Positions 17,916-26,750 of a stretch of DNA of 64,000 bases are shown piece by piece; the stretch's first letter is position 1; the number at the start of each line of letters is the position of its first letter. The notes below the pieces were generated by a model. It was not told where the DNA came from and searched no databases. It saw nothing but the letters and a program-made list of their open reading frames with translations. Position numbers and translations under genes: made by a program. Source of the DNA: an uncultured Paenibacillaceae bacterium (GTDB lineage: Bacteria; Bacillota; Bacilli; Paenibacillales; K13); contig CAJXLT010000001.1 of the NCBI GenBank assembly GCA_913056365.1, forward strand, positions 1,137,071-1,201,070. Direction: 5' to 3'.

Positions 17916-18296
17916 TTACAGCTTTCTCTTATCCTCACAGATCATGAGTACGTTTCCATCCGGATCTCTAAATGTGAAGAAAGATATCTGATCATGCACT
18001 TCGATTTCAGTCACGATTTCGATGCCTTTCCCCTTTACATACTCATAGGATTCATTTAAGTTGTTAGTTTCGAAGAAAAATTGTGTTTTGTTATGATGGC
18101 TCGTTCTATCCTTCATGTTGCTGTCCAGCAGCAAGTCTGATCCGCCATCCACTGGAACGGAATATATGGTTCCTTCATGACTAGTTGGTTGTTCAGGCAA
18201 TCCAAGCAACTCGCTATACCACTTCACGGCACGATCCATATCGCTTACATGCAAGAATACAGCTCCAATTCGATTGGTAATCGGGCTACTTGCCAT
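17916..18296 (-). CDS. VOC-family protein
   Basis: About 126 residues: IGAVFLHVSDMDRAVKWYSE at the N-terminus, then DLLLDSN, FFFETNNLNESYEYVKGKG and FRDPDGNVLMICED at the C-terminus, a classic single VOC domain. Substrate unknown. ATG at 18296 follows AAGGAG at nine bases. Confidence 0.86.
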   Translation of the reverse strand: MASSPITNRIGAVFLHVSDMDRAVKWYSELLGLPEQPTSHEGTIYSVPVDGGSDLLLDSNMKDRTSHHNKTQFFFETNNLNESYEYVKGKGIEIVTEIEVHDQISFFTFRDPDGNVLMICEDKRKL

Positions 18297-18386
18297 GTTC
18301 ATCACTCCTTCGTTGTTCTTGATACCTCTTGCGAAGCTGATTCACCTGCGCCTGGTGATAGCGGCTATGATCCGCCATATAAGGTA

Positions 18387-18845
18387 TTATACATTCAACC
18401 CATAATGATAAAATGCATCGTCTCGCTGGTATCCGTTCTTCTCATATAATGTCTGCGCCTTCACATTGTCCATGGCAGTTGCCAACTCCAGGCCTTTGGA
18501 CTTGGTTAGTATCGCATGCACTCGAGCTGCATCCAATAGAAGCTGAGCCGCCCCTCTCCTTCTATAAGATTCTGCAACATATAAGTCATTCAGAATCCAA
18601 GAACGCTGCATCGACAGCGAAGAGAAGACAGGGTACAGCTGTGTAAATCCGATAAATTTGTCTGCTGTCGTATCCTTCACTAAGAATATTACGGATTCTC
18701 TGTTAGAGAGTCTTTCGAATAAAAACTGTCTTGCTCCTTCGATGTCAGTCTGTTGATGATAAAATTGGCGATAGTCATCAAATAATGCCGCTGCATCATC
18801 AAGGTGCTCCATCGTGGCTTGGACAATGTTCAGGGATGCGTTCAT
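18387..18845 (-). CDS. GNAT acetyltransferase
   Basis: A 152-residue GNAT domain. SWILNDLYVAESYRRRGAAQ carries the acetyl-CoA pyrophosphate loop (RRRGAA), followed by LELATAMDNVKAQTLYEKNG. The L-N-D-L-Y-V strand before the loop is typical. Substrate unknown. Confidence 0.85.
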   Translation of the reverse strand: MNASLNIVQATMEHLDDAAALFDDYRQFYHQQTDIEGARQFLFERLSNRESVIFLVKDTTADKFIGFTQLYPVFSSLSMQRSWILNDLYVAESYRRRGAAQLLLDAARVHAILTKSKGLELATAMDNVKAQTLYEKNGYQRDDAFYHYGLNV

Positions 18846-18870
18846 AAATATCTCTCCTTGTTTGAAATTT

Positions 18871-19827
18871 CTACTCAGCGTCTTTGTCCATGTAACGAAC
18901 CATCAAATCAGACAGCAGTTGCCTAATCGCCGTGCGCAGTTCCTTCGGCTGCTGTACCGCCGCTTCCCTGCCTAGCCCAACGAAGTAAGAAGCGAAGTAC
19001 GAGATATCCTTCCTCGCTACATTCCCTTCCAGCCACCCTGTACCATCACTACGCACATGGAGCAAGGGAACAGACCAAGGTTCCGCCTCGCAAGCTTCTA
19101 CACCTTCTGCGGACAGCTCTGCATGAAAGTATACGCAATCGTCTGCAGAGCGTGTGAGTTGGTCCTTGCTTCCAAGGTCAATATGCTGAAGATCAAGCGG
19201 CTGGGAATCTGACGGAACAGCGGATTCAAACCGATCACAGCGGAACACGCGATACGTCTTGCGAAGCAAGCAATAAGCCCAGCAATACCACAATCCATCT
19301 TGGGTGAAGATGCCGATCGGTTGAATCTCGCGCATTCCCCGTTGCCGCTGTGATACATATTCCACAAGCAAGACAATTTGTCGGATAGCAGCATCCAGCA
19401 ATACGGACAAATGCGGTGACTGTGCTTGTCTAACCGGTGTAACGAAGTCAACTCGGTCTCTCATCTGATCGATCCGGTTGCGCACATCTTCTGGCATGAA
19501 ATTGTAGAACTTGTTCAACATAGCTGATGTTTCAGTTTCGAATGGGAGCGACGAATAGTGACGCAAAGCCTGAACAGCGAAGAACACCGCCACTGCTTCC
19601 CGCTCCGTGAAGGCGATCGGAGGCAAGAGCCGTTCCTGCAAAATCCGATAACCGCCATGGGGACCTACTTCCGAATACAGCGGTACACCCAGTTCACTCA
19701 GTTCCTGCAAATCGCGAAGAATCGTCCTCGTAGATACATCGAATTCGATTGCTAGCTCCTTAACCGTAAATCGGCGCTTGCGATTAACTGCAATGATCAT
19801 TTCCATTAGACGCTTGGACTTGGACAT
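18871..19827 (-). CDS. YafY-type transcriptional regulator (HTH plus WYL)
   Basis: About 318 residues. The N-terminal DeoR/HTH_11 domain (RRFTVKELAIEFDVSTRTIL RDLQEL) is followed by GGYRI and a WYL-type ligand domain (IGIFTQDGLWYCWAYC, FRCDRF). Probably senses a small ligand or nucleic acid fragment. Divergent from the PhnB-like gene at 19946, with a dyad between, so it likely controls that gene and itself. Start at 19827 has AGGGAG. Confidence 0.88.
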   Translation of the reverse strand: MSKSKRLMEMIIAVNRKRRFTVKELAIEFDVSTRTILRDLQELSELGVPLYSEVGPHGGYRILQERLLPPIAFTEREAVAVFFAVQALRHYSSLPFETETSAMLNKFYNFMPEDVRNRIDQMRDRVDFVTPVRQAQSPHLSVLLDAAIRQIVLLVEYVSQRQRGMREIQPIGIFTQDGLWYCWAYCLLRKTYRVFRCDRFESAVPSDSQPLDLQHIDLGSKDQLTRSADDCVYFHAELSAEGVEACEAEPWSVPLLHVRSDGTGWLEGNVARKDISYFASYFVGLGREAAVQQPKELRTAIRQLLSDLMVRYMDKDAE

Positions 19828-19860
19828 ATGCACTGCTCCCTACTTCGTACAAAATCTAAT

Positions 19861-19889
19861 TTAACTATGACGTAATTTGTCACTATTAT
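19861..19889 (+). promoter_or_regulatory. Divergent-promoter region with YafY operator candidate
   Basis: TTAACT (19861-19866) and TATTAT (19884-19889) are 17 bp apart and face the PhnB-like gene. Between them is the inverted repeat TGACGTAATTTGTCA (19868-19882), well placed to bind the adjacent YafY regulator. Confidence 0.5.
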
Positions 19890-19945
19890 GCGCTACAATC
19901 GTAGATGAGTCCAGTTAGAAATCATATAAAAGGAGCTGAAGCAAG

Positions 19946-20392
19946 ATGAGTTTACAATTGACACCATTTATCATGCTCGATGGCAAGGCCAATGAAGCGA
20001 TCCGATTTTACGAGCAAGCATTCGGTGCGCGAGTCGTGTTCAAGCAGACGTTCGGAGACGCTCCAGAGGAAGAGAACGCTTCGCCCATGTCTGAAGAAAT
20101 GAAAGGACGAATAGCCCATTCTGTGTTAGTTGTTGGCGGTTCCGAATTGTACGTCAGCGATTCTGAAGCTGGCCTACAGTTAGAGCGCGGAGACCAAGTC
20201 AACATCTGCGTGACTGTCGAGAACGTATCGGAAGCGGAGCGTATGTATGAAGCGTTGCGCCCGGAAGGAAAGGTACTCCTCCCCCTGCAACCCCTCTATT
20301 TCAGTCCCGCTTACGGCATGGTGACAGACAAGTTTGGTGTTACCTTTCAGATTTTCACAAAACGGAACGATCAACCAGAAGGAACTCACTAA
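19946..20392 (+). CDS. PhnB-like VOC protein
   Basis: A 148-residue VOC domain of the PhnB/3-demethylubiquinone-methyltransferase-like group: LTPFIMLDGKANEAIRFYEQ AFGA at the start, IAHSVLVVGGSELYVSD in the middle, YGMVTDKFGVTFQIF at the end. Function of this group is unknown despite the name. RBS AAAGGAG. Pairing with a YafY regulator is common in Bacillales. Confidence 0.85.
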   Translation: MSLQLTPFIMLDGKANEAIRFYEQAFGARVVFKQTFGDAPEEENASPMSEEMKGRIAHSVLVVGGSELYVSDSEAGLQLERGDQVNICVTVENVSEAERMYEALRPEGKVLLPLQPLYFSPAYGMVTDKFGVTFQIFTKRNDQPEGTH

Positions 20393-20590
20393 TTCATGAC
20401 ACCACTCACTGGCTTGGGGCTGATAGCTGCCTCAAGTCTTATGTGGTAGTGCCTTGGTAAGTGCTGTTGCCTTCATTCGATTATTATTTGCCATCCTCTA
20501 ATTGAATCGGGTGTTAGATGACTCTGAATAAATAGCTGTGGAACCATCATACCATAATGTCCCAAACGGGAAAAGAACATTCGTTCGATA

Positions 20591-21697
20591 TCATTCTGCG
20601 ATATTCTCAGCTCGCGGGAAACGAACTTCAAACACCGTTCGGACTTCGTTGCTTTGCGCCGTAATAGTGCCATGATGCTGCTCTACAATATTTTTCGCAA
20701 TGAACAAGCCGATGCCGGTTCCCTCATCTCGTTGCGTTCGCGCCTTATCCCCTGTGTAGAACATATCGAAGATGTAGGGCAGTTCATCAGGAGAAATACA
20801 ATGTCCATAATTGACTACCTGGATGACGACATCATGCCCATCAAGATGACCATGAATATCGATATATTCTCCGTCCTTCCCGTATCGAATAGCATTGGTC
20901 ATCAGATTATCGAATACACGCGCCAGAAGATCGCCTTCGCCCCATACAGCCAATTGCGGCGTCACTTGCAATCGAGTGGTCAAGTTGTTCTTTTCAAGTG
21001 AAGGGTACATCTCCTCATTTAATTGAATAAGCAGCTCGCTAAGATCGATCTTACTCTTATCAATGAACATTGATTTGCCATAGTTCGTGCGAGCAATTTC
21101 AAACAATTCATCAATGAGCTTTTCCAAACGCTTAGCTTTGGTATGAGCAATGCCGGAATAATGCTTGATTTGTTCTGCTGTAAGCTCTTCGCCTTGAAGG
21201 ATGTAATCCAAGTAACCTAGAACCGATGTGAGCGGCGTACGCAAATCGTGTGCCAAATTCAAGACCAATTGTTCCTTGCTGTTCTCTGCGAAGTCTCCCC
21301 GCTCCAACGCTTGTTTCAATTTCTCACTTGCCAGATTGATGTCGTGTGCAATGTCTTCGAATTCATCGTTGGATCGAATGCTAACCTGGCTGTTGAAATC
21401 GCCTTTCGCCAGTTGATGAATGCCGCGCGAGATTTCATGGAAATAGGAAGAATAGCGTTTGGTGAGCAGATAAAAAAAGCAAATCGATAAAGGGATAAAA
21501 ATAATCAGAAAAAAATTAATGTCTCCAACTTCCCGCATGAAATAGCGCACTTTCGTCAAGGGGTGTCCGAACTTCAACGTATGATAGTAGCTTTGGAGCA
21601 ATACGTACAGCAGGTAGGTGATCGCACCGGAACAGAGTGTGCTTGCGCCGAACAATAAGATCATTCTAAATCGAAAGCTTCGGATGATATTATCCAT
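20591..21697 (-). CDS. Sensor histidine kinase, VanS-like
   Basis: About 368 residues. Two transmembrane helices (about 11-36 and 61-78), HAMP, HisKA with histidine 150 in LVLNLAHDLRTPLTSVLGYL, and a HATPase_c domain (N-box NLMTNAIRYGKDG, G boxes EGTGIGLFIAKNI). The extracytoplasmic loop is short. ATG at 21697 overlaps the response regulator stop (ATGGATAA). It belongs to the vanY-like operon and probably senses cell-envelope stress or a cell-wall antibiotic. Confidence 0.9.
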   Translation of the reverse strand: MDNIIRSFRFRMILLFGASTLCSGAITYLLYVLLQSYYHTLKFGHPLTKVRYFMREVGDINFFLIIFIPLSICFFYLLTKRYSSYFHEISRGIHQLAKGDFNSQVSIRSNDEFEDIAHDINLASEKLKQALERGDFAENSKEQLVLNLAHDLRTPLTSVLGYLDYILQGEELTAEQIKHYSGIAHTKAKRLEKLIDELFEIARTNYGKSMFIDKSKIDLSELLIQLNEEMYPSLEKNNLTTRLQVTPQLAVWGEGDLLARVFDNLMTNAIRYGKDGEYIDIHGHLDGHDVVIQVVNYGHCISPDELPYIFDMFYTGDKARTQRDEGTGIGLFIAKNIVEQHHGTITAQSNEVRTVFEVRFPRAENIAE

Positions 21698-22382
21698 TGA
21701 ATGTATATCCCACTCCCCAGACCGTTTTGATCCACTTGCTCGTATTATTTTCTCCAAGCTTCTTACGCAGTGTGCGAATATGCACCATGACCGTATTTCG
21801 GCCTTCGTAGTAGGCTTCACCCCATACTTGCTCGAATATATTTTCCGTGCTGAATACCTTCTTCGGATGACTGGCAAGCAAATGTAAGATATCAAACTCT
21901 TTCGGTGTCAGCTCGACTGCGTTACCGAAGACCAACACACTACGTTGATCGGGATCGATGATCAAACCTCCCCTATCCACAACAGGTGTGTCGGATGTCG
22001 CTGATGAATGGAACTGCAATGCTCGTCGCAGCTGGGCATTCACACGGGCAACCAATTCCATCGGGTTGAACGGTTTGGTCACATAATCGTCGGCCCCTCT
22101 AATAAGCCCTGTAATTTTATCGAGATCACTTGTCTTAGCGCTGAGAAAAATAATGGGCAAATGGTACTGTTCCCGAATAAGTTGTGTCGCTTCGTAGCCG
22201 TCCATATTCGGCATCATAATATCGAGAATCGCCAAATCGACCGGCTGCGTCCGAATAACATGAACAGCCTCCAGCCCATCGGAAACCTTGATGCACCGAT
22301 AACCCTCTTTTGACAAATGCAATTCCATTAGATCAGCAATCTCCGTCTCATCGTCCGCGATTACTATTGTGATTGGTTTCAT
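21690..22382 (-). CDS. OmpR-family response regulator, VanR-like
   Basis: About 230 residues. Receiver domain with phospho-acceptor aspartate 54 in LAILDIMMPNMDGYE and lysine about 103 in VTKPFNP, then a winged-helix DNA-binding domain (LTPKEFDILHLLASHPKKVF, RTLRKKLGE). Start at 22382 after AGAGGTGG. Pairs with the VanS-like kinase. A direct repeat suited to this class of regulator precedes the vanY-like gene. Confidence 0.92.
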   Translation of the reverse strand: MKPITIVIADDETEIADLMELHLSKEGYRCIKVSDGLEAVHVIRTQPVDLAILDIMMPNMDGYEATQLIREQYHLPIIFLSAKTSDLDKITGLIRGADDYVTKPFNPMELVARVNAQLRRALQFHSSATSDTPVVDRGGLIIDPDQRSVLVFGNAVELTPKEFDILHLLASHPKKVFSTENIFEQVWGEAYYEGRNTVMVHIRTLRKKLGENNTSKWIKTVWGVGYTFNG

Positions 22383-22410
22383 CATCCACCTCTGGTCATC
22401 ATAAATACAT

Positions 22411-22665
22411 CTATATTGTAACAAATTCTCTATACTTCGAAAGCGACACTCGGATGCTTGTCTGGCGGATCTTCTCCTTCCGCACTTCATCAGAGTCAGT
22501 GAAGAAGCAAGTATCTTCGGCTATGTGTAGTAAAGCTGCCTCTGCTGCCAAGGATGCATGCGATTCACACGTTAATAGATAATGGCAAATTTGATAACAG
22601 TATATCTCATACTGCCGCAAAACATCTATTTTATTCAACGCCGTAATAGTCAAGGTCGCTCTCAT
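22411..22665 (-). CDS. Small helical protein, sigma-70 region 2-like
   Basis: An 84-residue protein between vanY-like and vanR-like genes. The segment YEIYCYQICHYLLTCESHAS LAAEAALLHIAED resembles the region-2 helices of extracytoplasmic-function sigma factors, but DNA-recognition region 4 is absent. Its start overlaps the vanY-like stop (ATGA). Role unknown; it might be a modulator of the operon. Confidence 0.6.
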   Translation of the reverse strand: MRATLTITALNKIDVLRQYEIYCYQICHYLLTCESHASLAAEAALLHIAEDTCFFTDSDEVRKEKIRQTSIRVSLSKYREFVTI

Positions 22666-23579
22666 ACACCATTTCCCTCCGACCTAGCCGCATTCGACTG
22701 AGTTTCATCCTGATTACTCGTATGCACGGTCATAATCACACCATCCATATTATTACCTGAAATTTCATAGCTGTCATTCGCAGACACTTGGATCGTGGTA
22801 CTTTGGGAGATTGGGTGGTAAGAGATTTCATAGACCTGCTCATCTAACGTAATCACGATGGACTTCTGCTCCTTCACAAAATCCAAATACTCTTCCAGAA
22901 CAAAGTTTTTCTCATACATAATGGCACTATGCGGTAGACCCACATATCGAAAATGCCAAGGCTCATACTGAATACCTGTGATGTGCGTCTTGTCCTCCGG
23001 ATATCGTAAAATAAAGCCGTACTTCCATGCGTTCTCCTTCAGCCACTTCCCTTCAGCAGCATGCGCCATCTCCCCTTGAGTAGAGCCAATATCCAACGCC
23101 AAACCAAGATTGTGCTCACTATGGCCAGCAGGCAGAGCGTATTCAGGACCCAATTCCTCGTACAGCTCGCCTTGCTCCAACGTGTCCCGGTAACCGCTGG
23201 TAAGCATAAAGTGATTCACCCCGTCATGGCTAGCAGCCTCTATCATAGTTGAGAATGACCGCAACAAGCTTGGCGCTAACCGAATATTGTGATCCAATAA
23301 TACGAACCCATTCACTGATTCCCAATGATCAGACAGGGTAATCGCCTCGGATTCTGCACCACTAGGTGAAACGGGATATTCCTCATTAATCAACACTAAA
23401 TTACCCTTGTATATGTCCTCGATTGTTACCGGTACCGCCTTGTCATTCTCCTGAAGGATTTCCTCCTGCATTTGGTAATCTATTTCCGGTAGTTGCCCGT
23501 TAGTATCAGCTGGTAGAAACCGTGTATAACCATAACTAACTATAAGCAGTAGAACCAATAAAAAAAACCATTTCTTCAT
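22662..23579 (-). CDS. vanY: D-alanyl-D-alanine carboxypeptidase, VanY type
   Basis: A 305-residue zinc peptidase (M15B). One N-terminal anchor helix (about 4-20) puts the enzyme outside. Zinc and catalytic motifs are SEHNLGLALD (about 154-163) and EPWHFRYVG (histidine about 209), with TSGYRD before them. It trims the terminal D-Ala from peptidoglycan pentapeptides; VanY homologues lower the glycopeptide target. No vanHAX genes are nearby, so this is a chromosomal VanYRS-like set rather than a resistance cluster. ATG at 23579 has AGGAGG. Confidence 0.9.
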   Translation of the reverse strand: MKKWFFLLVLLLIVSYGYTRFLPADTNGQLPEIDYQMQEEILQENDKAVPVTIEDIYKGNLVLINEEYPVSPSGAESEAITLSDHWESVNGFVLLDHNIRLAPSLLRSFSTMIEAASHDGVNHFMLTSGYRDTLEQGELYEELGPEYALPAGHSEHNLGLALDIGSTQGEMAHAAEGKWLKENAWKYGFILRYPEDKTHITGIQYEPWHFRYVGLPHSAIMYEKNFVLEEYLDFVKEQKSIVITLDEQVYEISYHPISQSTTIQVSANDSYEISGNNMDGVIMTVHTSNQDETQSNAARSEGNGV

Positions 23580-23650
23580 CGAAGCTTCCTCCTACATCTT
23601 TGAGTACTAATAGAGTAAGAGAAACTATTTAAAAAGAAATGGGGGCAAAC

Positions 23651-23667
23651 CTTAAATTTTTCTTAAA
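23651..23667 (-). promoter_or_regulatory. Direct repeat for an OmpR-type regulator before vanY
   Basis: On the minus strand TTTAAG-N5-TTTAAG gives two half-sites exactly 11 bp apart, about 72-88 bp before the vanY-like start. This is the spacing used by PhoB/VanR-type winged-helix dimers, so autoregulation by the operon's own regulator is likely. Confidence 0.45.
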
Positions 23668-23727
23668 TATCTATGTAGATGAACCAAGTAACTGAGCTTG
23701 AGAATGTGTAAGCATATCGGGTAACCG

Positions 23728-23889
23728 TCATACTCCCAAATCATTTCGGTTCTTCTCAATATAAATATCTAATGCGCGAATACCACGCCGTGCCAGCTTG
23801 ATTAACAAAACTAGACAGTAAACACCGACCACAAAAGACACTAAATAAAATAGAACAATGATATTCGACGTCCAATATACTGTAGACAT
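23728..23889 (-). CDS. Short single-span membrane protein, unknown
   Basis: Fifty-three residues: MSTVYWTSNIIVLFYLVSFV then VGVYCLVLLIKLARRGIRAL and a charged tail DIYIEKNRNDLGV. One long hydrophobic helix followed by arginines. AGGAGAG precedes the ATG. Similar tiny proteins (CcmD-like in size) are often missed by gene finders. Confidence 0.6.
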   Translation of the reverse strand: MSTVYWTSNIIVLFYLVSFVVGVYCLVLLIKLARRGIRALDIYIEKNRNDLGV

Positions 23890-23932
23890 AGTCCACTCTC
23901 CTAACTATTCTCGATTCTTCTTCGCCATTAGC

Positions 23933-24541
23933 CTACTCACTCGGCTTCGTCCAGGTTAGTGTATATCGATAGTAGAATCGACGACGGATGACTGCCCCGG
24001 GTAGTACCTCAAGGGCCGCTTTGCGAATTTCGCGTATCGATTCTTGGGGATCTACAATGCGAACACCGATGTCTTGCATCCCGCCATGAAGCCGATCCAT
24101 GAAGCGGATCGGGAGCAGGAACAGCCCGTTGATCAAATAATCCGTTATCGATTTGTCAGCCGCCAATCCAACAATAAGAAGCTTCCCACTAGGCGCCAGT
24201 ACATCACGCATCTTAGTCAGAGCTGCCCTCAATTCCATATGGTGTAAGGTCGCTACACTGATCACCGTCTGATAACGTTCCGCCTGTGGTGGAACTTGCA
24301 TGGCAAGGAAGTCGTCGGTTGTAAGCTCCACATTGGATAATGCAGCAAGTCGTGCTTGCGCACGCTTAATGATTTCCACATCAGGGTCAATCCCCTCAAT
24401 CCGTTGAGCGAACGGAGCGATCCGTTGCAGTAACAATCCGTCACCGCACCCAATGTCGAGCACTCTCCCGCCGCGCAGCTTGGTATCAGCAATTAACTCA
24501 TTGTGAAATGCGGTATTGTGGTTCCAATATTCTTCCGTAGT
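23933..24541 (-). CDS. SAM-dependent methyltransferase lacking a normal start codon
   Basis: The frame reads TTEEYWNHNTAFHNELIADT, KLRGGRVLDIGCGDGLLL (SAM motif I), GIDPDVEIIKRAQ, VISVATLHHMEL and ends TWTKPSE, about 202 residues. A very good ribosome site (AGGAGGGGA) stands just before codons ACT-ACG near 24541, where an ATG would be expected. There is no ATG, GTG or TTG before a stop upstream. The first usable in-frame start is GTG at 24463, inside motif I. The start may have been lost, making this a recent pseudogene, or a rare initiator may be used. Confidence 0.6.
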   Translation of the reverse strand, partial: TTEEYWNHNTAFHNELIADTKLRGGRVLDIGCGDGLLLQRIAPFAQRIEGIDPDVEIIKRAQARLAALSNVELTTDDFLAMQVPPQAERYQTVISVATLHHMELRAALTKMRDVLAPSGKLLIVGLAADKSITDYLINGLFLLPIRFMDRLHGGMQDIGVRIVDPQESIREIRKAALEVLPGAVIRRRFYYRYTLTWTKPSE

Positions 24542-24762
24542 CTCTCCCCTCCTGTCGTCTATGCACTAGGCAGACGCTCTTTCACTGCCCCGATCTCCTT
24601 TTCAACGTTCTTGCTTTATAAAATAGCCAAGTCTTGACAAGTGATTCATGCTGTTTATGCGTTGCTACTTTCACATTCTATCGCTTCAGCAATGCGGTGT
24701 TGCCACGGCGGTTAAACTTGATAATCATTATACCATAATGTCCCATAAAGAGCTTCTACTTA

Positions 24763-25014
24763 TAGGGAATAAGATCTGTCGAAGGGGAGTGAATCCCGTA
24801 AGAGCGGGGATTACATTGAGAACGGAGAATACATGCAAATCTGCAGTTATTCAAGCGAATACAGAGCCATACTAGCCCAAAAACTTCGAATATACATCCT
24901 TTCACACCCAACAGGCTGAACCCGGCCATATCAGAAATCGAAAGATGCACATTCGCAGGCATTCCGCGAAATCTCACTTATATCCAATAAAAGCCTGCAC
25001 AACCGCAGGAATGT
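24763..25014. repeat. Dispersed 250-bp intergenic repeat, copy A
   Basis: Shares long blocks with 31568-31812, for example CTAGCCCAAAAACTTCGAAT, TACATGCAAATCTGCAG and CGCAGGAA, at roughly three quarters identity by eye. No open reading frame of interest. The whole gap 24542-25102 has no other feature I can support. Both copies lie just outside the O-acetylation/two-component block. Confidence 0.7.
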
Positions 25015-25102
25015 TAGCAGAATTACGCAATAATCTGACACGAAGCCTTCATAGTAAATAATTCGTATGCGGAACGAATCTTCTCATCGGAAATTCAATC
25101 TC

Positions 25103-25576
25103 TCACTTCAACGCTTCGTCGAATGCCTCTTCGATGTGATCCGCCTTATCTGACACCGCGAATAAGATGTACCGCCCTTTCGTCTTCAACACATGCTTCT
25201 CAATGAGATTATATTCTTCTGGGCGATAGTCTTGAAACTTGACGGTTTGCGCTTCAATTCGTTGCTGGATGTGCGCCAATATATACGCTATATCATTCAC
25301 ATCCGTGACCTTGATGATTGCCAGTTCATCCGCCCTTACATTGGACGTAGCTGTATACAACACGAAATCTTCCACTTTCTCCGCCTCAAGCCGATACAGC
25401 TTACGCAATTTCTCCTGATCTCCTTGCTTCATATCTTCTAAACTTGCCGCTTGCTGGATGAGTTCAGCCACTTCTACAGCTGTAAGATCTGTTGTTGTCC
25501 CGTCGCCAGAGCAGCCCGTGAACAGCCCCGCCACAACAATTTCCACAATAAGGATGCTCATAATTCTTGTCACCAT
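25103..25576 (-). CDS. DUF4358 lipoprotein
   Basis: A 157-residue lipoprotein (lipobox LFTGC). The mature part (VEVAELIQQAASLEDMKQGD, then VRADELAIIKVTDVNDIAYI) fits the DUF4358 family, small extracytoplasmic proteins found with O-acyltransferase operons. Last gene of the operon; its start overlaps the DHHW gene stop by 7 bp. Confidence 0.75.
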   Translation of the reverse strand: MVTRIMSILIVEIVVAGLFTGCSGDGTTTDLTAVEVAELIQQAASLEDMKQGDQEKLRKLYRLEAEKVEDFVLYTATSNVRADELAIIKVTDVNDIAYILAHIQQRIEAQTVKFQDYRPEEYNLIEKHVLKTKGRYILFAVSDKADHIEEAFDEALK

Positions 25577-26742
25577 CTATCACTCCAAGTGTCTGTAAGA
25601 TTTAGAATAAATGTATCTTCCAAGTAAGTATGAATATTATAAAGAACTAGCATGTCATCATATTCCCGAACCGTTGCTAACTCCGTCAGTGAATCGCTGT
25701 AATAGCGAAGATCGACGACATCGATCTCTGTGAAATGTTCCGTTAAGAATGGTATCATGCTGTTCGCATACGAATCTTTGACCACTAGCAGCTTCTTCCC
25801 GCTTGGTTGTTCTGTTGTAATCCGGATCAAAGCATGGTTGCCGTTCAGGAATACCGCATATTTATCCTTCTTATCCAAATTGTCTAGCTCGTACAATGTA
25901 TCCGTGATGCGTCCTTCATCTACATATTCCACCTTCAGCTGTCTTTCCTCTTTCGGCACATACAGGTTGATCCGATCGGGCTGCAGGTGGCGGAAGCCGC
26001 TCTTCGAGTATATCGATCCATAGAAGGCATCTGTCACTTGCCGGATATGGAACGCCGATTCGTCATTCGGAACGATCCCCATCTGTTCGCACAACACCTG
26101 ATAGGCGTAATAAGCGCCAGAGGTCGTCCAATGATGATCCGTTGTATACACAATCGATTCTTCCCGCTTGGCATATAGTGCTGGGAACACGTCAACGAAG
26201 CGTATATCGGGTTGAAGTCGCTCAAGCATTGCACGGATACGAATCAACACTGCCCGCTCATCATCAACCGGCGCGTACGCCGGCAGTTTATGATGGAGCA
26301 ACGACGCGGCTGTCGGCACCAGCATAATATATTTGCGGATACCCGGTGTTGCTTGGTGGAACAAAGCGATCGCCTCCACTCGTTCAGCCACTTCTTCATC
26401 TTGCGGCGAATTGAAGGATTGAATGAGATAACCGTCCGCACCCAGATATATGCCGTTGCTGTCTTTCTTCCCCATAACCCGGTCTACATCGGTCTTCATC
26501 CCAATCCATACGTCCCGGATTGCAAATTGATCGGTCACATACTGCTCATAATCTTCCGTGAATGCCCCTGTCTGCAACGTTCGCAGGGAGAAATTCGGCC
26601 ACTTCTCCAGTACCCGATTCTCCGAATTTGAGAATGACTTATCTGGTGTGAAGAAGCCCACTACGGACATCGTACCGATAAACAGCAACAGAGATATTCC
26701 GGTAATGGTTCGACCCAAGCTGTTCTCTCTTATCAAGATCAC
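25570..26742 (-). CDS. DHHW-family protein (AlgJ/AlgX-like SGNH)
   Basis: A 390-residue protein with an N-terminal transmembrane anchor (about 11-31) and outer catalytic part. The TDHHWTTSGAYYAY motif at about 205 gives the family its name, and VVKDSYANSMIPFL near 320 matches the SGNH-like serine region. With the neighbouring MBOAT protein it would transfer acyl groups to a surface polysaccharide, as AlgI/AlgJ do for alginate. The GTG at 26742 or TTG at 26736 could start it; GGGGAGG fits the TTG better. Confidence 0.85.
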   Translation of the reverse strand: MILIRENSLGRTITGISLLLFIGTMSVVGFFTPDKSFSNSENRVLEKWPNFSLRTLQTGAFTEDYEQYVTDQFAIRDVWIGMKTDVDRVMGKKDSNGIYLGADGYLIQSFNSPQDEEVAERVEAIALFHQATPGIRKYIMLVPTAASLLHHKLPAYAPVDDERAVLIRIRAMLERLQPDIRFVDVFPALYAKREESIVYTTDHHWTTSGAYYAYQVLCEQMGIVPNDESAFHIRQVTDAFYGSIYSKSGFRHLQPDRINLYVPKEERQLKVEYVDEGRITDTLYELDNLDKKDKYAVFLNGNHALIRITTEQPSGKKLLVVKDSYANSMIPFLTEHFTEIDVVDLRYYSDSLTELATVREYDDMLVLYNIHTYLEDTFILNLTDTWSDRW

Positions 26743-26750
26743 CCCTCCCC

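Noticed and set aside
22411..22665. Calling the small van-operon gene a full sigma factor
   Set aside because: Region 4 and the -10 recognition residues are absent at 84 residues.
26142..26631. Plus-strand open frames opposite the DHHW gene
   Set aside because: Shadow frames of a gene with a clear family signature.
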